A DNA stretch of 64,000 nt, taken from positions 1 through 64,000 of the forward strand of contig JABJIU010000012.1 of assembly GCA_018661145.1 (NCBI GenBank). Direction: 5' to 3'. Positions within the stretch are counted from its first letter, which is position 1. The number at the start of each line of letters is the position of its first letter. The DNA is from Pseudomonadota bacterium (GTDB lineage: Bacteria; Pseudomonadota; Gammaproteobacteria; Arenicellales; UBA868). Position numbers and translations under genes: made by a program. Positions 27,501 through 36,777 of this stretch are shown one piece after another. Under the pieces are notes generated by a model. That model searched no databases and had not been told where the DNA came from. It saw nothing but the letters and a program-made list of their open reading frames with translations.

Positions 27501-30165
27501 GGGGCGACCGGTGACGCACGAGCAGATGCTGGAGTGCGGCTACGTCGACGTCCTCTCACTGTCCCAGGCGCTCGTAGTGCACGTCGGGGACAACGCAGAG
27601 CCGATTAAACTGACGGTCGTAAGTGACAACGTGCACTCCGTAACAGGCCGAGAGGGCGTACGTGCAGAAAAATCACTACTCCTTGGACCCGTCCGAGTTC
27701 TACCTCAGGAGCACCCTGAAATAAGCTGCCGGCTAGTGGATGTGGAGATGGACCGACCTAGCGACATACGTGTTCACATGCTGCTTACTGAATGCCTGGC
27801 TGACAAGCAGGAGGCGGTGGTCGCCCACCGAGGGCGCCAGCGTTGGACGCAGAGCGTCAAGGCCATTGAGACGCCGCAGTCACCCTTTTCGGGAGTGCGG
27901 CCGAGGGGGGTCTACCTGATCACGGGCGGGCTCGGCGCTGTCGGTCTGAGTATCGCGCGCCACCTGCACAAAACCACATCTGCACACCTCGTTTTGACCG
28001 GACGACGCCCCCCTCCAGAGCCAGAAGACTGGCCGGCACTCGTCGAGCCGGGGGATGACCTTGCAACCTTCGAGATCGAAGACCTGAACGATACTGATAT
28101 TTTGGACCTTCCTGAGCATGTGGACCCGCTCGCGATCGCCGCGCTGGACAGCGCAAACCAAGACCCCGAGACACTACCTTTAGCGACGCTGTCTTCTGCA
28201 GCAGCCACACTAGACCGATATTGCGTAGCACTCCTGTGCGAGTGTTTAGAGCAAGCCGGAGTGGACATGCAGCCAGGCATTCGGCACACGTTCGCCTCCA
28301 TCTCGAGCCAAATGGGGATAGTTCACCCATATAGTCGCTTCCTGAAGTTCATAGTTGATTTACTGCGCGACGAGGGCGTGTTCGAAGGGCCCGATGAGGA
28401 CATCTTGGTTCTCGCAACGACGCGTTATGACGTTTTGGACCTGCACGAACAGGCGGTTGAGGAACATCGCGAGCTTGAGGCTGTATTCAAGTTGCTAAAC
28501 GCATGCGCTCTTGGATACACCGGGGTACTGAGCGGCTCGGCTTCAGGCATCCAGGTTCTCTATCCCGATGGCGACAGCCGTGGTGTGAAAGCGGCCGTTG
28601 CGGCTATGGCGCATCGCACGAGCCACACGGGTCAAGCTGAGCTTCTGGCGCGCTTGCTCAGACGCATGGCCGACTCCCAGGCAAGGCCGCTTCGCATACT
28701 CGAGGTTGGCGGTGGCAATCGTTTCCTTACCAGCATCCTTGCGGCGGCGCTTGATGGTACATCCGTCGAATACTGGTTCACTGACATCGGTTCGAGTTTT
28801 GTTGGCGCCGCGCGGACTTGGGCCAAGGAGGCCGGTTACGAGCACCTTCACTTCGGTGTCCTGGACGTCTCACGAAATCCGGAAGCCCAGGGATGGGGAG
28901 ATACTTTTGATGCCGTCGTCGGCATGGACGTGGTGCACGCGACGCAGAACGTCGAGGTCACGCTGCGTCATCTCCACACATTGACCGGCTCCGGCGGCTC
29001 CGTGCACCTCATCGAAACGCTACCACCTGCCCGCTGGAACACAATGGTATGGGGCCTAACGAAGCAGTGGTGGCAATACAACGATGATATCAGGACCACT
29101 TCGCCGCTCCTTGATGGCTCTCACTGGATTGAAGCCCTGACCAGAGCTGGCTTCCAATCCGCGGACACGTATCAATCCGGAGCCCAAGATGACTGTGTGC
29201 TTTTGTTCGGACTTCGTCCTGCATCTACCGCCAAGGACGCGCGTCTGCTTGCGATTCAAGCCGACGTTACCGATCCCCGAGAAATGGCTGCTGTGGTGGC
29301 GCGTACGCGCGAACTCTTTGGTGGGATTAATGGCGTCATTCACGCGGCAGGTCTGGAGGCGAGCGGTGCACTCTCTCTGCAGCACGATGGCGCAGCATCG
29401 CCAGGACTTGCAGCAAAGGTCACAGGCACCCGCGTATTGACTGAGGCGCTGAAAGACGAACCGCTGGACTTCCTGATGCTGTGTTCATCGGTGACATCGT
29501 TGCTCGGTGGCGTAGGAAACGTCGAATACACCGCCGCAAATGCATATCTCGACTCATTTGCCCATGAACAGAAACCGTTGGGCTATCCGGTCGTGAGTGT
29601 GAACTGGGATCGCTGGCGTGGTCTCGGTATGGCTGCCATGGTCGAGGAGCGGCACCAGGCGCTCCTGGGAGAAACCCTAGGCGGTGGCCTCGCCGAGACA
29701 CAGGCTCTCAACTATTTCGATGCCATTGTCTCGGCACCCCGACTACCCCAAGTCATTGTGGCCCCAACTGGATTTGATGATGCTTGGCGTGACGCGGCGC
29801 TGGTAAACGTAAAGACGTTGGCAACTCGTCTAGTTGCGTCGGAGAACCATCCCAGGCCGTTCTTGGCGACGCCTTATGTGGCGCCGGCTAATGATATTGA
29901 GCGGCAACTAGCGTCAGCCTGGCAGGAAACGCTTGGCATCGAAGCGATTGGTGCAGATGATGATTTCATGGAACTTGGCGGCGATTCCTTAATTGCGATC
30001 AACGTCGTCTCTCGACTACGCGAAGTCCTCGGCTTGAGGCTGCAAGTTGCAGCGCTCTTCGAAGCTCCAACTGTCGCTCAGCTGGCCAAACGGGTCGAGG
30101 CACTGCGCTGGGCAACTGCCCCAACTTCGCCCGCCACCGAAAATGTTGAGGAAGGTGAGCTATGA
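24565..30165 (+). CDS. PKS module KS-AT-KR with embedded C-methyltransferase-ACP
   Basis: Polyketide synthase of 1866 residues extending the Gly-bearing chain. KS about 10-430 (C182, VEAHGTGTPLGDP); AT about 525-830 with GHSVGE (S623) and HAFH, so malonyl-CoA. The KR starts near 1114 (LITGGLGAVGL) but is split: about 370 residues (roughly 1150-1545) are inserted after its first Rossmann strands, then it resumes (IQADVTDPREM, Y1655 in EYTAANAYL). The insert contains a methyltransferase with the SAM loop RILEVGGGNRF (near 1375) and the C-MT-like block WGLTKQWWQY. Expected product is a 3-hydroxy-2-methyl unit, giving with Gly a 4-amino-3-hydroxy-2-methylbutanoyl residue. ACP S1808 in GGDSLIAIN. 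This AT could also serve the AT-dead module upstream, but that is inference. ATG 24565 overlaps the preceding gene by eight bases. Confidence 0.95.
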   Translation: MTDRAVPRIGGIAVIGFACRAPGALNADQFWSNLVDGVESINHFTPQILIESGVDPAQIADPAYVPARGVLSEADCFDAPLFGFTPHEASLMDPQHRIMLECAWEALEHGGYGAPGRGARVAVYAGVALNTYLLRNIFAHQGVLATEGEHQLLVASDKDFVAPRISHQMGFTGPSISVQTACSTSLVAVHMACHALLSHQCDMALAGGAAITVPQEHGYAFREGGILSADGHCRPFDARAAGTVPGNGAGVVVLKRVTDAIEDGDTIHAVIAGSAINNDGANKVGFTAPSISGQTAVISQALALAGVGAGSIGYVEAHGTGTPLGDPIEVAALTAAFRQTTAEQGNCWLGSVKGNLGHLDTAAGIIGLIKTVMAVHSGVVPPSLHFEQPNPALDLDTSPFQVPTTTQQWRLTGPRRAGVSSFGIGGTNAHVIVEEAPTPKVPDGVARKAQIFCISARTSDALDRACASLAPAVAASKAPLSNIAFTLASGRRAFAQRRAFVASSAIEATERLKHAGAAVPFVADRPTVWLFPGQGSQYLGMGEALARQEPAFDAALADATAALERAGVPDIRACIWPAAHDNDAYECLTRTANAQTAIFAIEYALAELWRSWGMVPGGVLGHSVGEFCAAVIAGVMSLEDAARLVAARGRMMQNMAAGVMLSVSLDERSATDFLRPGIWLSAVNTLDSCVLGGAPQDIAELENELSRRDVETRRLKTSHAFHTGMMEPMLEDFRAEAAKVPLHEPKIPWVSSVSGSWLGADDTISPDYWVRQIREPVRFAAALTNIIDNGDPAVLEVGPGIALTTLTRKSIGSGSVAVSSCGQPTGDEVDAIAKALSTVWAAGVEVDWARYYATQAPGRVPLPGYQFDRQRYWIDPPSGSSDREPPGSDLAEDTASARMFVPAWDVAPAPVQQEASSRWLLILDQYGIGDALALLLGALGVEVQTLPWLDRVRVDAQTYADILSESRPDHVVHLGSITAGRPVTHEQMLECGYVDVLSLSQALVVHVGDNAEPIKLTVVSDNVHSVTGREGVRAEKSLLLGPVRVLPQEHPEISCRLVDVEMDRPSDIRVHMLLTECLADKQEAVVAHRGRQRWTQSVKAIETPQSPFSGVRPRGVYLITGGLGAVGLSIARHLHKTTSAHLVLTGRRPPPEPEDWPALVEPGDDLATFEIEDLNDTDILDLPEHVDPLAIAALDSANQDPETLPLATLSSAAATLDRYCVALLCECLEQAGVDMQPGIRHTFASISSQMGIVHPYSRFLKFIVDLLRDEGVFEGPDEDILVLATTRYDVLDLHEQAVEEHRELEAVFKLLNACALGYTGVLSGSASGIQVLYPDGDSRGVKAAVAAMAHRTSHTGQAELLARLLRRMADSQARPLRILEVGGGNRFLTSILAAALDGTSVEYWFTDIGSSFVGAARTWAKEAGYEHLHFGVLDVSRNPEAQGWGDTFDAVVGMDVVHATQNVEVTLRHLHTLTGSGGSVHLIETLPPARWNTMVWGLTKQWWQYNDDIRTTSPLLDGSHWIEALTRAGFQSADTYQSGAQDDCVLLFGLRPASTAKDARLLAIQADVTDPREMAAVVARTRELFGGINGVIHAAGLEASGALSLQHDGAASPGLAAKVTGTRVLTEALKDEPLDFLMLCSSVTSLLGGVGNVEYTAANAYLDSFAHEQKPLGYPVVSVNWDRWRGLGMAAMVEERHQALLGETLGGGLAETQALNYFDAIVSAPRLPQVIVAPTGFDDAWRDAALVNVKTLATRLVASENHPRPFLATPYVAPANDIERQLASAWQETLGIEAIGADDDFMELGGDSLIAINVVSRLREVLGLRLQVAALFEAPTVAQLAKRVEALRWATAPTSPATENVEEGEL

Positions 30166-33100
30166 GCTCTGTGAGCAATCTGCTCGATGAGCTGCAAAAC
30201 TTGAACGTAGTACTCTGGCACGACGGCGAGCGCGTACGCTATCGGGCACCAAGTGGCTTGCTTACCCCCGAACTGCTTGCGCGGGTAACGCTGCACAAAG
30301 CCGAACTCACCAAGTTTCTGGCCGCGGCCCGTGATGCAGCTGAACACGGCGCCCAGCAGCCGATAACCGAGTGTTCCGGGGACGGACCCGAGCGCTTGTC
30401 ATTCGCCCAGGAACGGCTCTGGTTTATTCAAAAACTCGAGGAATCGGAGGATGGTCTCGGCGCAACCTACAATGTATCCGCTGCCATGCGTTTACGTGGA
30501 TCGCTTGACGTCTCTGCGTTACGACGCAGCCTCGAAACGATCACTGGGCGCCACCGCGTCCTGCGCACCAGGTTCACCGACTCGCACGACGGTGCAGTGC
30601 AAACAGTTGATGATGAGCTCGCGAACCTGAATCTGATCGATTTTACCAACACCCCAACTACTCAACGAAGGGATGCGGTTCAAACTTTCCTCGAAAAAGA
30701 AACGGAATACTTATTCGATCTTGAAGCAACGCCACCCGCGCGCTTTTCTTTGCTAGAGATCGGCGCAAATGAGCATATTCTGTGTTGTGTCTTCCACCAC
30801 TTGGTGATGGACGGCTGGTCTATGGGGGTGCTGTCGCGCGAGCTGGTGTCGCTATACGATGCCTTCTCCAGCGGTCAAGCGTCACCGCTGCCCAGTCTTG
30901 CGCTCCAATACGCGGATTACGCGGCCCATCAGCGACGCACTCTAACGCCCCAGGCAATCGCCGCCGACTTGGTATACTGGCAAGATCAGCTCGGTGGGGC
31001 GCCGGCGTCCATCTACTTACCCCTTGATTTCCCGAGACCTGCACGCCAAAGCTATCGCGGCGGCGTCGTGCGTTTCGAGTTCGACAAAAACATGTCCGAC
31101 GCGTTGAAAAGGCTTGCGCGTGAGTGTAACGCCAGCCTTTTCATGCTGCTGCTGGCCTCCTACGCATTGCTGCTCGCACGCTATTCGGGCCAGACGCAAA
31201 TAATGATCGGGACCCCCGTGGCCAACCGCGACCACCCCGATGTGGAACCGCTCATCGGACCGTTCTCAAACTACATCCCACTCCGGGTCGATCTTGAGGC
31301 CGATCCGGACTTCAGAACAGTCGTTGAGCGTGTCCGGTGGATGACTCTGGACAGCTTCGCACATCAAAATATTCCGTTCGAGAAGCTCGTGGAAGTGGTC
31401 GACTCAGGACACCGACTGGACCGCGCTCCCTTGTTCCAGGTCGCTCTTGTATTGCAGAACCTGCCAACAGTTCCGCTGGCCCTCTCAGGTCTGGATGTGG
31501 AGCGGATCGACGTTACGCGCACCACCGCAAAGCTGGATCTATCGATGCTCTTAGAGGAGGATAATGGTGCGATCAGAGGGGAGCTTGAGTTCTGCCGAGA
31601 CCTGTTCTCGCAAGTCACTGCCAAGCGCATGGCGAGGCACTTTCTCTCCATCACTGAGGCCATCATTAAGACACCGGATTTGCCAGTCTCTCAAATCTCT
31701 TTGATCGAAGCGGCCGAACGCGTAGAAATTCTTGAGCACTTGAGCGGAGCTAGATCACTCCGGCCCGTGAACCGCCTCGTCCATGAACAATTTCACGACC
31801 AGGTCCGGCGGACACCACACGCTCGGGCCCTTGTGGCGGGAGACACACAACTCAGCTACGAGGAATTGGCCCAGCAAGCGTCGCGGTTGGCCCGACATCT
31901 CATATCGACAGGCGTTGAAAGAGGCTCGCGCGTAGCGGTCTGTCTACCGCGTTCCACCGATCTCATCGTCGCCTTACTTGCCGTACTTGAGGCCGGCGGT
32001 GCCTACGTGCCGCTGGACAGTGCCCATCCCGATCAACGACTTGCCTCGATAATGGATGACGCGGGTGCAACGGTGCTTTTGACCGTCTCCGAGTTGGCAG
32101 CGCGTCTGCCGCCGATACGTACCGTCATCTGCGTCGACGCTGAGGCGGGCACTGTTGCAGGGCACGAACCACACGCCGTGCACGCCGAGGGCTCGCCGTC
32201 CCAGCTCGCCTACGTGATCTACACCTCCGGCTCCACCGGCCGGCCCAAGGGGGTCATGGTGGACCACCGCTCCGTGTGCAGCATGGTGCGCGGCCTCGCC
32301 GACACGGTCTACCGCGATGAGCCCGCATGCATCCCAGTGGCGTTGACAGCGTCGGTGGCCTTCGATGCATCCGTACAGCAGATATTCGGTAGCCTACTAC
32401 TCGGTCATACGCTGGTGATAACAGATAACGAGACACGGCAGGATGCGCACCGACTACTGGACTTCTATCAACAGCATCAGATCAAGGTTGCAGATGGTAC
32501 GCCCAGTTTATTGGGCCTGCTGCTGGAGGCCGGCCTTGGCCAACGTCCTGGGCTAAAGCTCCAGCATCTGTTGATCGGCGGAGAGGCGTTACCGTCCCGA
32601 CTCGTCCATCAGCTGCAAGTACAGGATACTCAAGCGCGGATTGTGGTGACAAACCTCTACGGCCCCACGGAGTGTGGGGTCGACATAACTGCGCGCAGCG
32701 TGCGGCCCGGAGAGCGGTTGCTGAGCGAATTCGTCCCGATCGGGAAAGTCTTATCCAATGCGCGGATCTATGTTCTCGACCCCCATGGCGCCTGCACCGC
32801 CGCGGGGGTCCCAGGTGAGATCTGGATCGGTGGCCCTTGCCTCGCTCGCGGCTACCTAGGACAACCCTCCCAGACAGCGGCCGCCTTCCGCCCCGATCCA
32901 CGGCGTGACGGAGAGCGGCTTTATGCGTCCGGTGATCGGGGCCGCTGGACGGACAACGGCGAGTTAGAGTTCCTTGGTCGAACGGACACGCAGGTCAAAG
33001 TGCGCGGCTATCGCATGGAGACTGCCGAGATCGAGGCGGCCTTGCGCCAGCATGACGCGGTCACTGATGCAGTCGTCGTGGTCACACACTCTGGCACTGA

Positions 33101-34967
33101 CCGTGCCCAACTCGTCGCCCATATAATACCCGGAGCACCGGTGCCCACCGTCGAACAGCTACGCGACCACCTGGCGACCACCCTCCCCCCCTACATGCTG
33201 CCGTCTGCATTCATGCTGCTCGACCGGTTCCCGGTCAATGCCAGCGGCAAACTTGATCGCGCCAGCTTACCCGAAGCTGACCAGGAGCTGGAGCTGGAGC
33301 AAGGAACCGCATACATTGAACCGAGAAACGAACGCGAGGTTGCCCTAGCGGCGGCATGGGCTGCGGTTCTCGACCGTACCCGTATCGGCGCTGGAGACCG
33401 TTTCTTCGCCCTTGGAGGGGACTCCATCAAAGCGCTTCAGGTGGTCTCCAAACTTCGCCAGTCGGGGCTACGCCTGGCTGTCCGAGACCTCTTTGTGCAT
33501 CAGACCCTATCGACACTGGCCCCACTATTGACCCCGATGACAGAGCCACTGGCGACAACACAGACCCCTGTGTCAGGGATAGATGTGCCGCTGGGGCCAG
33601 TTCAGGCAGCTTTTCTGCATCACCACACGGTTCTTCCCAATCATTTCCATCAAGCGGTTCTGCTGGATCCCGGTGCACCGACGTGCTTGGAATCGTTGAA
33701 CCGAGCTATTTCTGCCGTGTATGCCCAACATCCCGCCCTTTCCGCAAATTTCACTCGGTCAAAAGACCGCTGGGTTCAAGCATATTCTGCTGAGGACAAC
33801 GCGCCGAGCCTGGAACTGGTGGACTTGACCCAGGCCGGGGAGGCACACGCGGCGCTCAAAAAACACGCGACTGCCTTGATGAGCAGTACCGAGCTCGCTC
33901 ACGGACCGCTGTTTCGGGTCGCGGTGTACCGAATGGCGAGCAGCGAGCGCATTCTACTCTGCGCCCATCACCTCTTGGTAGATGGCGTCTCCTGGAGAAT
34001 ACTAGTCGAAGACCTCCATACGGCCTACACACAGGCCCACGCCATGGTTACGATAGAGCTCCCGCCCGTCACAGACTCATACGGTTCGTGGGCGTCCGGC
34101 ATGAATACATTGTCGCTGAACATGGAAGAGGCAGAGCTACGCTACTGGAGAGAAGTCGAAGAGATACCATGTTCTGTACCACCAGTACAAAGTCCTGAAA
34201 AACCTCGGCATCGAGACCGGATCGAACACCGGTTCAGCCTGCCCCGGACGGTCACGAAGGCCCTCCTGACTAATGCCCACGATGCTTACGGTACCCGCAT
34301 GAACGACCTGCTTCTGACAGCCCTCGGGAAGGCGATGACTATTTGGCCCGGCATGCCGCGATGGAGGGTGCTGCTGGAAAGCCACGGGCGCGAGCCGCTA
34401 TGGCCTGGCGCGGACGTGAGCCGCACTGTGGGATGGTTCACGGCCCGCTATCCGGTAGTGATCGATTTCGAAGGTATCGACGTTCTCGACATCGGACGAC
34501 AAATCAAGACAGTCAAAGAGATGCTTCGCCGAGTACCCCAGGCAGGCGGCACCTATGAAGCCAGCAGATACATTGCCCGGGGGGCGCCCCCTGAAACGGT
34601 GCTACCTCATATAGCTTTTAATTATCTGGGGCAGTTGGGGCAAGATCTACGCGCTGGCTCATGGCGATGGGTAGATGAAAACCCAGGCACGGTGATTTGC
34701 GCAGACGCGCCGCTGCTCCACGCCCTCGAAATCATAGGCTTTGTTGACGCGGATCAACTTCATATCTGCATCGCGCGCGCACAGACAGGGTTTCACGATG
34801 AACAGATAGCCACACTTACGCACGCCCTGCAGCAGGCGATCATCGACGTGGTAAACCACACCACGCGCAAAACCTGCCCTGAACTAACCCCGTCCGACAT
34901 AGATCATGAGGGGTTCGGGATCGAAGATTTGGAGAATTTTGTGAACAATCTTGAAAATCAAACTTAA
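30162..34967 (+). CDS. NRPS module C-A(Gln)-PCP-E with TubC-type docking domain
   Basis: NRPS of 1601 residues. Residues 1-58 are a second TubC_N-like docking domain (VRYRAPSGLLTPELLARVTL), again placed after a PKS protein. C about 75-510 (HHLVMDG, H212/H213); A about 530-1020 with TSGSTGRPKG; the code reads DAQDLGLVDK, nearly the known Gln code DAQDLGVVDK. PCP S1088 in GGDSIKALQ, the variant typical before an E domain. E about 1130-1590 with HHLLVDGVSW (H1269/H1270), ESHGRE and VGWFTARYPV. It should install D-Gln. The C-terminal tail (ELTPSDIDHEGFGIEDLENF) looks like a donor COM docking helix for the next NRPS, which however lies 5.6 kb downstream after the tailoring genes. The GTG/ATG junction overlaps the previous stop by four bases. 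Confidence 0.95.
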   Translation: MSSVSNLLDELQNLNVVLWHDGERVRYRAPSGLLTPELLARVTLHKAELTKFLAAARDAAEHGAQQPITECSGDGPERLSFAQERLWFIQKLEESEDGLGATYNVSAAMRLRGSLDVSALRRSLETITGRHRVLRTRFTDSHDGAVQTVDDELANLNLIDFTNTPTTQRRDAVQTFLEKETEYLFDLEATPPARFSLLEIGANEHILCCVFHHLVMDGWSMGVLSRELVSLYDAFSSGQASPLPSLALQYADYAAHQRRTLTPQAIAADLVYWQDQLGGAPASIYLPLDFPRPARQSYRGGVVRFEFDKNMSDALKRLARECNASLFMLLLASYALLLARYSGQTQIMIGTPVANRDHPDVEPLIGPFSNYIPLRVDLEADPDFRTVVERVRWMTLDSFAHQNIPFEKLVEVVDSGHRLDRAPLFQVALVLQNLPTVPLALSGLDVERIDVTRTTAKLDLSMLLEEDNGAIRGELEFCRDLFSQVTAKRMARHFLSITEAIIKTPDLPVSQISLIEAAERVEILEHLSGARSLRPVNRLVHEQFHDQVRRTPHARALVAGDTQLSYEELAQQASRLARHLISTGVERGSRVAVCLPRSTDLIVALLAVLEAGGAYVPLDSAHPDQRLASIMDDAGATVLLTVSELAARLPPIRTVICVDAEAGTVAGHEPHAVHAEGSPSQLAYVIYTSGSTGRPKGVMVDHRSVCSMVRGLADTVYRDEPACIPVALTASVAFDASVQQIFGSLLLGHTLVITDNETRQDAHRLLDFYQQHQIKVADGTPSLLGLLLEAGLGQRPGLKLQHLLIGGEALPSRLVHQLQVQDTQARIVVTNLYGPTECGVDITARSVRPGERLLSEFVPIGKVLSNARIYVLDPHGACTAAGVPGEIWIGGPCLARGYLGQPSQTAAAFRPDPRRDGERLYASGDRGRWTDNGELEFLGRTDTQVKVRGYRMETAEIEAALRQHDAVTDAVVVVTHSGTDRAQLVAHIIPGAPVPTVEQLRDHLATTLPPYMLPSAFMLLDRFPVNASGKLDRASLPEADQELELEQGTAYIEPRNEREVALAAAWAAVLDRTRIGAGDRFFALGGDSIKALQVVSKLRQSGLRLAVRDLFVHQTLSTLAPLLTPMTEPLATTQTPVSGIDVPLGPVQAAFLHHHTVLPNHFHQAVLLDPGAPTCLESLNRAISAVYAQHPALSANFTRSKDRWVQAYSAEDNAPSLELVDLTQAGEAHAALKKHATALMSSTELAHGPLFRVAVYRMASSERILLCAHHLLVDGVSWRILVEDLHTAYTQAHAMVTIELPPVTDSYGSWASGMNTLSLNMEEAELRYWREVEEIPCSVPPVQSPEKPRHRDRIEHRFSLPRTVTKALLTNAHDAYGTRMNDLLLTALGKAMTIWPGMPRWRVLLESHGREPLWPGADVSRTVGWFTARYPVVIDFEGIDVLDIGRQIKTVKEMLRRVPQAGGTYEASRYIARGAPPETVLPHIAFNYLGQLGQDLRAGSWRWVDENPGTVICADAPLLHALEIIGFVDADQLHICIARAQTGFHDEQIATLTHALQQAIIDVVNHTTRKTCPELTPSDIDHEGFGIEDLENFVNNLENQT

Positions 34968-34983
34968 TACTAAGTTGAAATAA

Positions 34984-36527
34984 ATGCAAAAAAACCCCAA
35001 CAAGCGAGCACTGCTTTCGAAATTCGTTCTGCGCTCGCTGAGCGTATTGAATGTGAGCTGGCGGACACAAAATTCACCGAGTCGACGCACGACAACGACG
35101 GACTTCTAGCAAGTATCGACACGGCCTAAGAAGCTTTCGACAGGGCTTTAACCACGGAAATGGATGCTCAACATACTGCGAGCCTGGCGCGTGTTCGCGA
35201 TTACCCGGACTGTAGTGAAGCGTGGTTCAGTTTTGCTGAGGTGCAACGACGCCAGGGAAAGCTAGACGACGCTCAAATGGCGCTACAGCGCGCGGTCGAG
35301 CTAGCGCCGAGCTATTCGACGGCACTAGTGTCCCTCGCCGCCGTGCACCGAGCCCAAGGCAACTTTGACCTAGCGGTGACTTGCGGCGAGCGGGCACTTT
35401 TGTGCTGAGTAGACGAGGCAAATACCCACCGAGAGCTCGGCAATAGCCTGAGAGCGGCGGGGCGTCTCCACGAGGCTGAGCGAGCGTATCGTACTTCATT
35501 ACAGCTTGAGGACGACCCCAATACCGACGTCGCTCTCGGACTTTTGCAGGTCTGGCAAAATCAGATTCCAGCGGCGCTGAGCTCGTTTGACGCCGCACAT
35601 CAAGCCGCAGGATCTGCACAAAAACTTGCCGACAGCGCACTCCCACGCATCGCTCACGAGGCAGATCAGGTTGAGTACCTGCGCGCCCAGGATCTAATCA
35701 GTGCCGAGTTTGACGACTACGCCGCATCACTGCGAGCGCTTGAACGCAACTATCGAAATCCTCGCCAAGGACAAGATGTTTCTGATCACGGCGCAACGAC
35801 CAGTGCACAATCTTTGCACCGGTTCGAATCAGTGTTTCATGCCGGACCATCGACTACGCTTTCAGGAGCCGGTGTTAATCCAAATCTTAGTACAGCAAAA
35901 ATCCAACAGGACTATCTGAACGCGAAGCCCGGGATGGTCTGCATCGATGACTTCGTCACGCCACAGGCGCTATAAGCCCTGAGACGCTGCTGTCACGAAG
36001 CGGGGGTATGGAAGATGGGTTTTCCCGCTGGCTATAAATGCGCATTCTTACGTGACGGCTTTTCGCCTGCATGTCTTTTCCAGATCGCCGAAGAACTCAG
36101 GCTCTCGCTGCCAAATATCTTTCTCGACCATCGCCTACTCGCGGCATGGGCCTTCAAATACGACCAACGCATGCTGGGCATAAACATTCACGCAGATCCC
36201 GCTGTCATCAACGTGAACTTCTGGATCACGCCGGACGAGGCAAACCTGGATCCATCCAATGGCGGTCTCGTCGTCTGGGATACTGCAGCGCCGGAAGACT
36301 GGTCATATCCCGATTACAACATCAACGTTGCTCGCATGAAACGCTTCATTGCGAGCTCTGGAGCCAAGGCTAAACGCTTTGCCCACAGGCAGAACCTTGC
36401 GGTCATCTTTAACTCCTCACTGTCGCACAAGACCGATACACTAAATTTCAAGTCGGGCTATGAGAATCGCTGAATCAATATCACCCTACTGTTCTGCGAA
36501 GCCCGCGGAATGCGGCACTTTTACTGA
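34984..36527 (+). pseudogene. inactivated TPR / 2OG-Fe(II) oxygenase-like gene
   Basis: One continuous homologous frame is recoverable but broken five times. ATG 34984 reaches it only if a seven-A run (34988-34994) gains one base (MQKKPQQAST); then in-frame stops occur at 35127 (TAA), 35406 (TGA), 35973 (TAA) and 36471 (TGA). The N-terminal part contains tetratricopeptide repeats (GKLDDAQMALQRAVELAPSY, GRLHEAERAYRTSLQLE). The C-terminal part resembles putative 2OG-Fe(II) oxygenases of biosynthetic clusters: GINIHADPAV with an HxD pair, NVNFWITPDEANLDP, NSSLSHKTD as distal His, and YENR-stop-INITLLF, where relatives have YENRRINVTLLF, so the last TGA probably replaced CGA. All stops lie in the same frame with no frameshift between them. 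The gene sits between the two Gln modules, so a tailoring step once present may have been lost. Confidence 0.8.
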
Positions 36528-36777
36528 CCGTAGTAGTTGGTCGAGGCCCGCGGACACCAGTGCCCGCTGCCACAACAGAGCATCGCGATAACATCGTGAA
36601 CGGCGAGAGCAGGCAGGCCTTCGTGGCGCTTGATCTCGTCCTGAAAGGTGTTCTGAAGCCTTCACAAATCTCTGCGCGTAATATAGTTTCTCAATAGGCA
36701 AAAATCGCCCGATGACAGATACTACTAGACAAGATCTTTAGTCCGATGAAAATCACATAATCGTCACCGAGACATCT

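Noticed and set aside
34984-36527. Programmed readthrough or selenocysteine as an explanation for the stops
   Set aside because: Two of the four stops are TAA, no conserved Cys/Sec site is expected there, and a frameshift is also present, so decay is simpler.
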